The position numbers and the translations under genes are program-made. Source: Actinacidiphila yeochonensis CN732 (GTDB lineage Bacteria > Actinomycetota > Actinomycetes > Streptomycetales > Streptomycetaceae). Taken from it: 64,000 nt of DNA. Below, piece after piece: positions 1-9,011 of the stretch. The stretch spans positions 1,054,001-1,118,000 of the forward strand of contig NZ_JQNR01000004.1 in assembly GCF_000745345.1 (NCBI RefSeq), read 5' to 3'. Every line of letters begins with the position of its first letter. Within the stretch, counting starts at the first letter, position 1. Under the pieces are notes generated by a model. It was not told the origin of the DNA and did no database searches. It saw only the letters and a program-made list of their open reading frames with translations.

Positions 1-2526
1 ACCCCCTCGGCGTCGCCCACCGCGCCGTACGCCGCCGACAGGTCGGCCAGCACCGGCATCAGCTCCACCGCGTCCGCCGGCTCCCGCAGCAGCCCGGCCG
101 CCTCCCGCAGCAGCGCGACCCGCTCCTGCGGCCGGGCCGTCGCCGCCAGCGCCCGCAGGCCCACGGCCCGCACCCGGGGCCCCGCCCCACCGCGCATCCG
201 CAGCTGCTCCTCGGCCAGCGCCCGCGCTCCGGCGCGGTCGCCGAGCCGGGCCAGGGCCAGCGCGCAGTCGCCGCGCCACGGCACCAGCGCCGGCAACTCC
301 ACCGTCCAGGACGTCGCCAGCTCCCCGCACGCCCTGAAGTCCGCCAGCGCCAGCCGGGGTTGGCCCGCCTCCAGCAGCCAGTGCCCGCGTGCCCGCAGGA
401 ACAGCGCCGCCCGCAGGCCGCGCCGCACCACGCCCTCCGGCTGCTCCAGCCGCTCCAGAAGCCCGGCCGCCGACTGGTGCCCGAGCGCGAGCCTCGCTCG
501 CAGCAGCACCGACAGCGGCACCCCCACCAGCACACCCCAGTCCGCCGCTTCGAGCGCCCCCAGCGCCTCGGCGGCCCACTGCCGCGCACCGGCCTCCCGG
601 CCGTCCAGCAGCGCCGCCTCCGCCCGCACCGCCGCCAGCCGAGCCCGCCACAGCGGTACCCTCGGCGCCTCGTCCCGCTCCAGCAGCACCCCGCACCAGC
701 GCTCGACCCGGTCGCCGCGCCCGGCGTGCAGCAGCACCTGCAACGCCGTCAGCAGTGTGGCGAACGTTCCTGCTGAAGGCGGCAGTTCGGCCAGCACCCG
801 TTCGGCCTGCGGCACCGCCGCGCGCCCGGCCCGCTCGTACACCACGGACGCCAGCGCGTCCGCCGCCGACAGGCCGCCACGGGCCGTCGTGCCGGTGTCC
901 GGGCCGGAGCCCGGACCGGGCTCCGCCGGGGACGCCACGACGGGCGCGAGCCGCGCCGTCGGCCGCGCCCCGGCCGGCGCGCCCCGGCCGGCCCCTCCCC
1001 GCCGGCCGGCGGCTCCGTCCACGGTGACGGCAGGCGCAGCCGGGCCGGTCCGGGGCGGCCCGGCCCGCGGCCGCCTGCGGTCAGCAGCCACCGGTACGTC
1101 TCCAGTGCCTCCTCGTCGCGGCCGAGCCACAGCAGGCCGCGCGCCAGGAACGGAGCCAGTTCCGGTTCCAGCCGCCCCGCCGCCAGGTCCTGCCGCAACG
1201 GCTCCAGATAGCGGGCCGCCGCCGACAGCCGGGTGGGCCACAGCAGCCGTATCAGCTCCACCGCGAGCCCGGCCCGCACCGACGCGTCCTCGCAGCAGCG
1301 GTACGCCGCCTCCAGGAGCTCCAGCCGCGCCGCAGGCTTCTCGCGGGCCGCCCCGTCCGCGGCGCGCCGCAGCACGTCCACCGCCCACCGCTCCCGCACC
1401 GGGCCGGCCGCCAGCAGGTGCCGCGCCACCCGGGCGGGCGGGCGTCCGTCCGCCCTCAGCATCCGCGCCGCCGCCAGGTGCAGCCGGGCGCGCTGCGCCT
1501 CGACCAGCGAGTCCAGCACCGCGGAGTGCACGGCCGGTGCGCGGAACCAGCCGCGCTCCAGCAGCGCCGACTCCGCGAGGGCGGCCAGTGCCCGCCGGAC
1601 CCGTCCACCCGGCAGGCCGGTCAGCCGCGCCACGTCCTCGGGCGGCGCGCCCCGGCCGAGGACGGCCAGGCCCCGTGCGGTGTCCACCGTGGCCCGGTCC
1701 CAGCGGTACAGGCAGCCCAGGACGGCCTGGCGGAAGAAGCCCCCGGTGACCGGGCGGGCCGGCAGGCTGCCGGGCCCGTCGGGCGGCGCGGCGGCGCCGT
1801 CCTCCACCAGTCCCTGGAGGAGCAGCGGATGTCCGCCGCTGGCCGCGTGGTAGGCGGGCGCCAGGCGCGCGGCGCCGGTGCCGCCCACCGCCGTGGTGAG
1901 CGCGGTGCGCACCCCCGACGGCGGCAGCAGCGGCAGCGTCATGCGCTGGCAGCCGGGCAGCGCGAGCAGCGCGGCGCGGGCGGTGGCCAGCTCCGGCGGC
2001 GGTGCGTCGCGCTCGGCGAGCACGACCAGCAGCCGCGCCCCCGGCAGTCGCGCCATCGCCGAGGCCAGCGCCTCCACCGAGCGCGGCTCGGCCAGCTGGA
2101 GGTCGTCGACGGTGACCAACACCGTTTGCTCCGCGCCGCGTCGGCGCAGCACGGCGGCCAGGGCTGCGGCGGCGCCGGTGGGGGAGGGGCCGGCGGAGGA
2201 GGGGCCTTCGTGGACGTTCGCGCGGCCGGGCCCGGTGCCGGGGGCCGCGGGGAGCCGGCGGGCGGATCGGTGGGCGGGGCCAGCCGGGCGGCGCGTATGA
2301 GCAGGTCGGCGACGTCGAACGGGGTGGGCGGCTGCGATCCGGGGGCCGCGGCCGCCAGGACCAGGCCGCCGCGCCGGGAGACGTGTCCCTCCAGGTCCTG
2401 GAGGAGTTCGGTCTTGCCGCTGGCGACCGGCCCGTCCACCAGGAGGACGTGCGGCCCGCCCCGTCCGCTGCTGGCGTACAGCTCTCTCAGCCGCGCGGCC
2501 TCCGAGCAGCGTTCGATAAACGCCAT
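1..2526 (-). CDS. LuxR/LAL-type ATPase transcriptional regulator, partial, two apparent frameshifts
   Basis: Large AAA-type ATP-binding regulator of the LuxR/LAL kind. The protein starts MAFIERCSE at 2526 and has a Walker A motif GPVASGKT at residues 32-39. A Walker B-like VTVDDLQL follows, then an alpha-helical TPR-like region. The left edge of the window cuts it before any LuxR helix-turn-helix could be seen, so the LuxR assignment rests on family architecture. The good reading frame changes twice, at about 2190-2290 and about 1000-1060. Each change is explained by one missing base in a GC-rich run. Beyond the second site the protein reads well (GLRAALFLRARGHWLLEAG near 365-420). It is therefore either a sequence with base-calling errors or a recent pseudogene. 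Targets are unknown. Confidence 0.72.
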
Positions 2527-4073
2527 ACCCAATCGCCCCCGTGCGAAAGTATTGACCGTCACGCGTGAACATATCATCCCCGGTAATGCGTGCCGATGCC
2601 GTCGGTACCTCCGCCGGCTCTTAGTCCGGCCCCCGGAGTGCCCCCGGCGCCCGGAAGCGCCGAACGGCGTACCGGTCCGTGCGGCTCCGGATATCCCGGA
2701 AAGAGGCCGTCCCCCGCCCGGCATTTCCGGCCCGGCGAACGCGGGCACCGTAACGCGGCGGCAAAGAAACCGGGGCACCATTGCGGCCTTTCCCGGGCCG
2801 AGTGCTCACCGCCGGGGCCGTACCCGAGACCCCTCCCCGGTCCTCTCCGATCCTCTCCAGTGCTCCTCGACGGTCCCCGACGGACCTCGGCCGCACCGGC
2901 GGGGCGGGAGTCATCGCTGGTGGGAGCGGTGCGCGGAGCGGCCCAGCCGCGACGGCGGCCGGATTGCCCGCCCCCTGGCGCGGGTGCCCGAGGCGGGTGT
3001 CGGCGGCCGGAGCCGACGAGCCTCCCGGGGGTGGCACGGCGGGGCCCCTGGGGCCCCCGGACCGTTCGGTGCGAGCCTCGGACCGGCGCTCCGAGGTGGC
3101 GTTCCTTGCACTTATGCACCGTGCCGGACATCCGCCTGGCGCCGCCGCCGCGCCGCCGCCGAACCGCTCCCGAACGGCCGTCGAGCGGTCCTCGGGTCAT
3201 CCGCCGCCGGCCGGCGGCGGATGCGGCGTGCTGACGCTCCCGGGCGGCCGGGGCGGCGCGTCAACGGGGGGCGGATCGGTGCCGGCGGCTCCACTCGGCG
3301 TCCGGAAAAGGAAGACGGTGGCCCGGCGAAAGGGAATCGCCCGGCTGTGTGCAGCGGATGCCGGGAAAACCAGTGGTTTTCCCGGGTGAATTCGAGAGGT
3401 GGAGTGGTGGCGTCCGTTCGCGGAATACCGATTCGACGGAGAGTGATATCCGATGCTCGTCGGCCCGGGCCGGTGATGTGGCGGTGCGGTAAAGGGGCCG
3501 ACGGGGTGGCGTTGCGGAATGCGTTCCGCGGTGAGGCCGGTGGAGCTCGGTCGCATTGGTGAATCCGGTGAATCCGGTGAATCGGCCTCCGGCCGGTGCC
3601 GTGCGTCGGGGTGACGGCCGTCGGTGCCGCGTGTGACGCTGTGGCCAGCGGCTTTCCCGGGTCGGCCGGCCGGCTGCCGGTCCACGCGCGCGCCAGGGTC
3701 GGGAGCGGTCGGGCCCGGCTGGGACTACTCGCGGGTATCGAACCGGTATACGACGGCTTGGCCGGGTGACGCCGGATGACGCTCCCGGTGCGAACGGCGG
3801 CCGGCGGCAATCCCGTCGGCGCGGAACCGCCCGGTACGCCCGGCCAATCCCCGTTCCCGCTACCGCTGTTGGAGCTCTCCGATGCCGGCCCGGCCCAGGG
3901 GCCCGCATTCCGAATCCCGCCCCCGGCCGAGGCGGCACCGCATTACCCCGGGAGGCGGATTGGCGGCCTTTCCCGTACATACGGCCGTTTGCTCCGGCGG
4001 CCGGCCGCTCCTCCCGACGGCGCGTCCAGACGGCGCCCGCTCCTCCCGGCGGCGCGCCGGGTGACGGCTCCGG
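2527..4073. other. Gene-free stretch of about 1.5 kb
   Basis: Open frames exist on both strands but none has an actinomycete-like protein composition, a good ribosome binding site or a recognisable domain; they are rich in Arg, Pro and Gly as expected for antisense or non-coding high-GC DNA. Local AT content is higher around 3360-3480. The stretch holds a perfect 25-bp palindrome (3361-3385) and three copies of the 9-mer ggtgaatcc (3558-3584). It probably contains the promoter of the LuxR-type gene near its left end. Confidence 0.5.
3361..3385. promoter_or_regulatory. Perfect 25-bp palindrome
   Basis: Arms CCGGGAAAACCA (3361-3372) and TGGTTTTCCCGG (3374-3385) are exact reverse complements around a single central G. 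The inner AAAACCA/TGGTTTT part is AT-rich for this genome. There is no T-run, so an operator is more likely than a terminator. No coding gene adjoins it within several hundred bases. Confidence 0.55.
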
Positions 4074-5219
4074 CTATCCGAGCCTCGCCAGTTCCTGGAG
4101 GAGCCCGTAGCAGGCGTGGACCACCGCGCAACCGCGGTCGTGGCGGGTGGCGACGCCGGCGACGGCCGTACCCGTCGCGGGGTGGAAGCCGGCGAAGGAC
4201 TGCTGGCCGAACGTCGACCCCGCGTGGAAGAGCAGCGGCCCGCGGGCCGCCGGGTGGAGGAGCCAGGTCAGCGTGTGGGTGTGTCGGCGGCCGAACCCGC
4301 GCCGAAGCTGCGGTACCTGGACCGCGCGCAGCGCCGCCGCGATGGGCGTGGCCTCCGGTCCGAGGTGGGACTGGGCGTAGGTGAGGAGGTCGGTGGCGGA
4401 CATGCGCAGCGCGCCCGCCGCCGCGAACGCGCCCATGTCCGTGGGCGGCAGCAGGGTGTACCCGTCGCCCCTGCGGCCGACGGCGGGTGTGCGGCCGTCC
4501 TCGGCGGCGCCGGATGCGGACAGGTCGGCGGGCGGCCGGGTCGTACCGGAGGTGAGGCCCAGGGGAGCGAGGACGTGCCGGGCGAGAAGGTCCGGGTACG
4601 GCGCGCCCGCGGCCGTCTCCAGCGCCGGGCCGAGCAGCGCCACGCCGAGGTTGGAGTAGTTCCAGCGGGTGCCGGGCTCGTGACGGGGCCGGGCGCGGGT
4701 GAGGGCGTCGAGGAGGCGTTCGCGGGGGTAGCCGGCGTACCCGTTGGCGTAGGGGTGCAGGAGCGCTCCTGGCACCAGGTCGCGCGGGACGCGGGGCAGC
4801 CCCGAGGTGTGGGTGGCCAGGTGCCGCAGCGTGATCCGGCGGGTGGCGTCGTACCGGACGGGCAGGCCGGGGAGGTGGGCGGTGAGCGGGTCGTCGAGGC
4901 CGAGCACCCCGCGGTCGGCCAGGTCGGCCAGGAGCAGCACGGTGAACGTCTTGGTGAGCGAGCCGAGTTCGTACACCAGGTCTTCCCGGGGCGCCGCCGG
5001 GGCGGGCCCGGTGCCGTCCGAGGCGACGAACCGGCGCCCGCGCCGGGCGGCGGCCATCGCCACGTCCGGCGCCCGCACCCGGGCGACGGCGGCGGCGAGC
5101 AGTTCGGCGGTGCCGTCGTCGGGCTGCCCGACGTCCCCGCGGCCGGCCCGGACCCCACCGGCCGGCTCGACGGCCCGGCCGGTGGCGGTCACCCCGGTGG
5201 GCGGGAGGGCGCCGGTCAC
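4074..5219 (-). CDS. Serine hydrolase, beta-lactamase/S12 family (class C fold)
   Basis: A 381-aa S12-family serine hydrolase (penicillin-binding protein/class C beta-lactamase fold). Visible motifs are SLTK at residues 87-90 (nucleophile Ser and general-base Lys), the YSN triad (RWNYSNLG), and HAG (FHAGSTFG) in place of KTG. No signal peptide or membrane segment is seen, so it is probably cytoplasmic, unusual for a cell-wall enzyme. Its GTG start at 5219 overlaps the TGA of the upstream gene (GTGA), which implies translational coupling. This is the last gene of the minus-strand peptide/DUF6895 block. A peptidase or acyl-transfer role on the small peptide is inference only; esterase or D-aminopeptidase activity is equally possible. 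Confidence 0.88.
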   Translation of the reverse strand: MTGALPPTGVTATGRAVEPAGGVRAGRGDVGQPDDGTAELLAAAVARVRAPDVAMAAARRGRRFVASDGTGPAPAAPREDLVYELGSLTKTFTVLLLADLADRGVLGLDDPLTAHLPGLPVRYDATRRITLRHLATHTSGLPRVPRDLVPGALLHPYANGYAGYPRERLLDALTRARPRHEPGTRWNYSNLGVALLGPALETAAGAPYPDLLARHVLAPLGLTSGTTRPPADLSASGAAEDGRTPAVGRRGDGYTLLPPTDMGAFAAAGALRMSATDLLTYAQSHLGPEATPIAAALRAVQVPQLRRGFGRRHTHTLTWLLHPAARGPLLFHAGSTFGQQSFAGFHPATGTAVAGVATRHDRGCAVVHACYGLLQELARLG

Positions 5220-6139
5220 GCGGCCACGTCCGCCGAAAGGGCCCGCGAGGTGGCCATCGCCGACGCGAACGCCGCCACCAGCGTGGGGTGGTGGACCTGG
5301 TCGAAGACGTCCTGCCGGCTGCCCGTGGGCATCGCCCGCTGCACCGGCATCGCGCCCTGCGGGTCCTGCGCCGCCGCGTACCGCTCCCACGCCTGGGCGT
5401 CGAGGGTCGGGCGCGGCAGGCAGGCGTCGATCACCAGGAGCTCGCCGAGCAGGTCCCAGTGCTCCAGGTCGGCCCAGTCGGCGATCCACGCGGGCAGGTA
5501 CAGCTCCAGGTACTCCGCGATGTGCGGGGGGATCCGCTCGGGGGCGGCGCCCCAGTCGGTCAGGTGGAAGACGGTGTGGGTGATGTCGTAGGCGATGTGG
5601 AGCTGCACCGTCCACGGCTCCGGCAGCTTGCCCAGCCAGGTGGCGGCCAGGGCCTGTTCCGGGTCGCCGCTGGGCACCAGGCCGAGCTTGCGCTCGGAGT
5701 TGAGGATGCCGAGGCGCCGGTTGGGCACCGTCTCCAGGGCGCGCCAACTCGCCGTGCTGCGGGCCAGGTCGATGGCGTCCTCCAACCCCGGGTGCCGGTA
5801 GCCGAGTTCGTGCAGGCTCGCGTACACCTCCAGCGGGACGGGGGAGTGGGGCTCGTCGCGCTGGAGGGCGGCCAGCAGGTTGCCGCCGTCGAGCAGGTCG
5901 CGCCAGACGTGGTCGAGCAGCCGCACCGAGATGTCGTGCATCCGCGAACCGGCCACCCCCTCGCGGGCCAGCACCCGCATGTTGACGGCCAGTTCGCCGA
6001 CCGGCTTGAGCCGCTCGACGATGCCGCTGCCGGTGGCCAGGTCCTCGTCCGTGAGGCGGAAGAAGTCGCGGTGGGCGTCGAGCCAGCCCAGCGCCTGGTC
6101 GCCGACGCGGTGCAGCAGTGCGGGGGGAGCGGCGGTCAC
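5216..6139 (-). CDS. DUF6895-like protein, downstream paralogue
   Basis: A 307-aa, mostly helical, soluble protein of unknown function that I place, from memory, in the DUF6895 family. It shares with its neighbour the motifs ITHTVFHLTDWG (His-rich, perhaps metal binding) and HPTLVAAFA near the C-terminus, plus NSERKLGL matching NAERRIGL. The GTG start at 6139 follows directly on the TAA stop of the upstream paralogue with no spacer, and its own stop overlaps the next start. The two copies probably arose by tandem duplication and then diverged. No signal peptide or transmembrane segment was found. Function cannot be assigned. Confidence 0.85.
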   Translation of the reverse strand: MTAAPPALLHRVGDQALGWLDAHRDFFRLTDEDLATGSGIVERLKPVGELAVNMRVLAREGVAGSRMHDISVRLLDHVWRDLLDGGNLLAALQRDEPHSPVPLEVYASLHELGYRHPGLEDAIDLARSTASWRALETVPNRRLGILNSERKLGLVPSGDPEQALAATWLGKLPEPWTVQLHIAYDITHTVFHLTDWGAAPERIPPHIAEYLELYLPAWIADWADLEHWDLLGELLVIDACLPRPTLDAQAWERYAAAQDPQGAMPVQRAMPTGSRQDVFDQVHHPTLVAAFASAMATSRALSADVAA

Positions 6140-7162
6140 TTACCTCGCCTCGCTTTCTCGCGGCACAAGGACGGCTCGCGGCACAAGGGTGGGGGGACGG
6201 GTCCGGGCCAGGGTCGCTGCGAACGCGGCCACCAGCGTGGAGTGGTAGCAGGCGGTGAAGACCTCGCCGGGCGGCGTGTCCGGCGGCGGGGGGCCGTCCA
6301 CCTCCGGCAGCTCCCCGCCGGCGGCGCGGGCCGCGGCGAGCCGCCGCCAGGCCACCGGGTCGTAGGGGGCGCCGGGCAGGACGGCGGAGACGGCCAGGAA
6401 TTCCCCGGCCAGGTCCCACAGGCGCTCGTCGAGCCAGAGGTCGGTCCAGGCCGGCAGCCACAGCCGCAGGTACTCGGCCTGCGGCGCGGGCAGCCCTCCG
6501 GGGGTGCGGCCCCAGTCGGTGGCGTGGAAGGCATCGTGCGTGATGCCGTAGGCGGCCTTGCGGTCCAGTGCCCAGGGCTCGGCCAGCTGGCCCAGGCCGG
6601 TGCGGGCCAGCACCGCCGCGAAGTCGGCGTGCGGCGGCAGCCCGATCCGCCGTTCGGCGTTGAGCACGTTCAGGGTGCGGGTGTGGTCCTCGCGCGGCAC
6701 CCGCCAGCGGCGCAGCGAGGTGGTGGCCGCGATCAGCTCCTCGGTACCCGGGTGGCGCAGTCCGGCCCGCGCGAACACCCCGTAGAGCTCCACCGGGTAG
6801 ACGGCCAGCGGTTCACCGCGCACCAGGTCGGCGAAGAGCTCGCCGCCGCGGGTCTCCTTCCACGCGAAGGCGAAGAGGTCCGCCGCGGCGTCCCGGATCT
6901 CGGGCACCGGATGCAGACTGATGACGACATGCGTCAACTCCGCGAGCTCACCCAGCGGTTTGAGGGTGAGGTTGGGGTCGGCGTCGGTGGCCACGTCGTC
7001 GGGCAGCCGGAACGACGGGCGCATCGCGGCGAGTTGCCGCAGGCTCCCGGCCGCCACGTCGTCCAGCAGTTCGGCGTCCGGGTGCGCCGGGTAGGCGGCG
7101 CACTCCGGGGACGGGCGCTCGTCGTCCGGGGCGGCTCCGGCCCTCGGCGCGGGGCCGGTCAC
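6140..7162 (-). CDS. DUF6895-like protein, upstream paralogue
   Basis: A 340-aa paralogue of the following gene. The key shared segment is ITHDAFHATDWG, with two conserved His residues and TDWG. HSTLVAAFA near the end and NAERRIGL in the middle also match. The GTG start at 7162 is chosen because it overlaps the TGA of the upstream gene as GTGA. Longer in-frame starts would run into the previous coding sequence. The first 30 residues are Pro- and Ala-rich and not shared with the paralogue. It is presumably soluble and cytoplasmic. It could be an enzyme subunit acting with its paralogue as a heterodimer, but that is inference from tandem arrangement and coupling. Confidence 0.85.
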   Translation of the reverse strand: MTGPAPRAGAAPDDERPSPECAAYPAHPDAELLDDVAAGSLRQLAAMRPSFRLPDDVATDADPNLTLKPLGELAELTHVVISLHPVPEIRDAAADLFAFAWKETRGGELFADLVRGEPLAVYPVELYGVFARAGLRHPGTEELIAATTSLRRWRVPREDHTRTLNVLNAERRIGLPPHADFAAVLARTGLGQLAEPWALDRKAAYGITHDAFHATDWGRTPGGLPAPQAEYLRLWLPAWTDLWLDERLWDLAGEFLAVSAVLPGAPYDPVAWRRLAAARAAGGELPEVDGPPPPDTPPGEVFTACYHSTLVAAFAATLARTRPPTLVPRAVLVPRESEAR

Positions 7163-7905
7163 CGCGGCCCGCGGCCGTGGAAGCGGCGGGCCGCGGCGGT
7201 GTGGAGTGCCACCCGGGGGTCGCCGCCGCTCATCCGCCGTACGTAGACCATTCCGGCGTCCAGCCCCAGCGTGTCCGGGACCCCGGGCAGCCCGGCCAGC
7301 CAGCGGCCCACCCCGGCCGACTGGAGCCAGTCGCGGCGCCGTACCGCCCGGACGAATCCGCGCGCCAGGTCCTCCGTCCGCGCCGCGAGGCCGGCCGTCA
7401 GCGCGGGTGCCAGCCCGGGCAGCGAGAGCGCCGCGAGCTGGGAGGCGCGGTGCGCGAGCTTCGGCCACGGGGCTTCCGCCAGCCACCGCGAGCCCCCGTC
7501 GGGCAGCCCCGGCCAGCCGTCGGAGCCGCCCGGCAGGTACGCACGGGCCGCCTCCGCCAGGCCGCCGTAGGTCCACACGGACACCTCGGAGGCGTCCGCG
7601 CCCGGCGGGTAGGCGGCCAGCGCGGCCCGCACCAGCCGCTCGTCGGCACCGCCGCCCGCAACGGACGCGGCACCGCCGGCCCGGCCGCCCGCCGACGCGC
7701 CGCTGTTCGCGCCGCCGCCCGCGTAGGGGGCGAGCACGTCCGCGCCCAGGACCCGGATCACGGCGAGCGCCACCGCCTCGTCGTGCACCAGCAGTTCCGA
7801 CAGCGCATAGGAGCCGTGCTCACCCTCAAGGGCGAGCACGACTCCCGATGCGACGTCGGCAACCGCAGTGCTCAGCGAGGTGTTCTCCTGCGCCTGCTCT
7901 GCCAA
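7159..7905 (-). CDS. Hypothetical protein of the peptide/DUF6895 block
   Basis: A 248-aa protein I do not recognise. It starts at a TTG (7905) preceded by a GGGGAG ribosome binding site, and begins MAEQAQENTSLS. Residues around 60-80 form a Gly/Ala/Ser-rich flexible linker between an N-terminal helical part containing HGSYALSELLVHDEAVAL and a C-terminal helical part containing WLAEAPWPKLAHRASQL. No signal peptide or membrane segment is visible. It lies 16 bases after the 62-aa peptide gene and is coupled to the next gene by a GTGA overlap, so it is co-transcribed with both. Confidence 0.75.
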   Translation of the reverse strand: MAEQAQENTSLSTAVADVASGVVLALEGEHGSYALSELLVHDEAVALAVIRVLGADVLAPYAGGGANSGASAGGRAGGAASVAGGGADERLVRAALAAYPPGADASEVSVWTYGGLAEAARAYLPGGSDGWPGLPDGGSRWLAEAPWPKLAHRASQLAALSLPGLAPALTAGLAARTEDLARGFVRAVRRRDWLQSAGVGRWLAGLPGVPDTLGLDAGMVYVRRMSGGDPRVALHTAAARRFHGRGPR

Positions 7906-7921
7906 CGCTCTCCCCTAACCG

Positions 7922-8110
7922 TCAGCTGTTGTCCGTCTTGGTCGGGCGCGGGGTCGGGGGCGAGATCAGCAGGAGGCCGAGAAGTAGCAGACCTCCGAAG
8001 CACTCGCGGGTGTCACGGTAGATGCCTTCGGGTTCGGCGGAATCCACCAGGCCTTCGACCTCGGCGGCGAGAGCAGCCGTCTCGATGGGGGCAGTGAGCT
8101 CCGAAGCCAT
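7922..8110 (-). CDS. 62-aa peptide, candidate precursor or small membrane peptide
   Basis: The ATG at 8110 has a strong AAAGGAGA ribosome binding site 7 bases upstream, so this small gene is credible. Residues 1-36 are acidic and Ala/Glu-rich, the style of a leader peptide. Residue 37 is the only Cys, followed by Phe and a Gly-Gly pair at 39-40. Residues 41-49 are a nearly pure Leu/Ile stretch. The tail (50-62) is Pro/Thr/Lys-rich. It could be a ribosomally made peptide precursor with a GG-type cleavage site or a tiny membrane-anchored protein. It heads the operon containing the 248-aa protein, two DUF6895-like proteins and the serine hydrolase. Confidence 0.65.
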   Translation of the reverse strand: MASELTAPIETAALAAEVEGLVDSAEPEGIYRDTRECFGGLLLLGLLLISPPTPRPTKTDNS

Positions 8111-8299
8111 GAGACCATCTCCTTTGTTCGGGGGATCTCCAGATTGGCATCGGGTACATAACCCCGCAAATCGGACAACTGTAGCAATGGTGCACCCCCC
8201 TTGGCCGCGCCGCATGTCCGCCCCGTGTCCGCCCCGGAGTCCCGCCCCCCGCGGGACGCGGGCGGGCACGTAGAGCTCTGGAGCCCGGGAACTCAGAAG

Positions 8300-8770
8300 C
8301 AGGTCCGCGCCGTGGCGTGTGGGAAGGGCCGTGCAGGCGCCTTCCGCCGCGCGGCCGGAGACCGTCCCGTCCGCGGGCAACGCGCGGCGCCGGGCTTCCA
8401 TGGCTCCGGTCCAGTCGTCCGCGCGGCTCGGCTCCTTGAGCCGGCCGACGCAGCCGACGTACTCGCGCGAGGACGGGGAGGGCATGGGGGCGATGGTCTG
8501 CGGCATCCAGGCGACCGCCGTGCGGAGGGCCCTGCTCCCGGCGCCGAGGTCACCGATGCGCACCGAGGCCGGGTGGCGGCGCACCGAGGCCGGGCGGGGG
8601 CGGACCGCCGGCGCCGCGAGCCGGAGCGGGCCGACTTGGCGGCTCCGTGGGGGCCGACCAGCACGGTCGGCCCGCCTGGAAGCCGGTCGCTGGATTCGCT
8701 GACTTCGCCGAGGACCGTCGGCCTACGCAAGCCGGCAGCCGTACGCGCGGGAATCCAGAACCACGGCCAT
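8300..8770 (-). pseudogene. Decayed ABC transporter ATP-binding protein
   Basis: A good ribosome binding site (GGGGAGG) precedes ATG at 8770, encoding MAVVLDSRAYGCRLA. The frame then breaks. In the next frame comes VLGEVSESSDRLPGG, then VLVGPHGAAKSA, a damaged Walker A (family form GPNGAGKST). After another shift comes RALRTAVAWMPQTIAP (Q-loop region) and REYVGCVGRLKEPSRADDW, matching the YVGWLKGLSR type of segment of peptide-exporter ATPases. The signature, Walker B and everything beyond are missing. Shifts in both directions, substitutions at key residues and truncation show true decay. It sits upstream, on the same strand, of the peptide block. Confidence 0.7.
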
Positions 8771-8883
8771 GGAGACCTCCCCGGCGAGCGGAGCCCGCGC
8801 GAGGATTCCTCCGGCGGGGACCAGCCGTGCTCCGTCCGCGCGGTGGAGAGCCGCCGGCGGCTCGGGAGCGATCGCCCTGGGGT

Positions 8884-8919
8884 GCGGTGGGCGCGGTGGG
8901 CGCGGTGGGCACGGTGGGA
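8884..8919. repeat. 9-bp tandem repeat, four units
   Basis: The unit gcggtgggc is repeated three times, followed by one variant unit acggtggga. It lies in the gap between the decayed ABC gene and the aldo/keto reductase gene. Confidence 0.6.
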
Positions 8920-9011
8920 GCGCCCGCCCGCACCCCGCGGCGCGGAAGGCGAGGGCCCGGGCGGCCGCGGCTCCGCCGGCCGCCGCGACCACCCGGGTCC
9001 CCGGTGCGAGG

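Noticed and set aside
2527..4073. Several 60-240-codon open frames on both strands
   Set aside because: No ribosome binding sites, no domains, and Arg/Pro-rich composition typical of spurious frames in high-GC DNA.
8170..8584. Minus-strand extension of the 62-aa peptide upstream (220 codons)
   Set aside because: It runs through the decayed ABC gene; the ATG at 8110 with AAAGGAGA is clearly the start.
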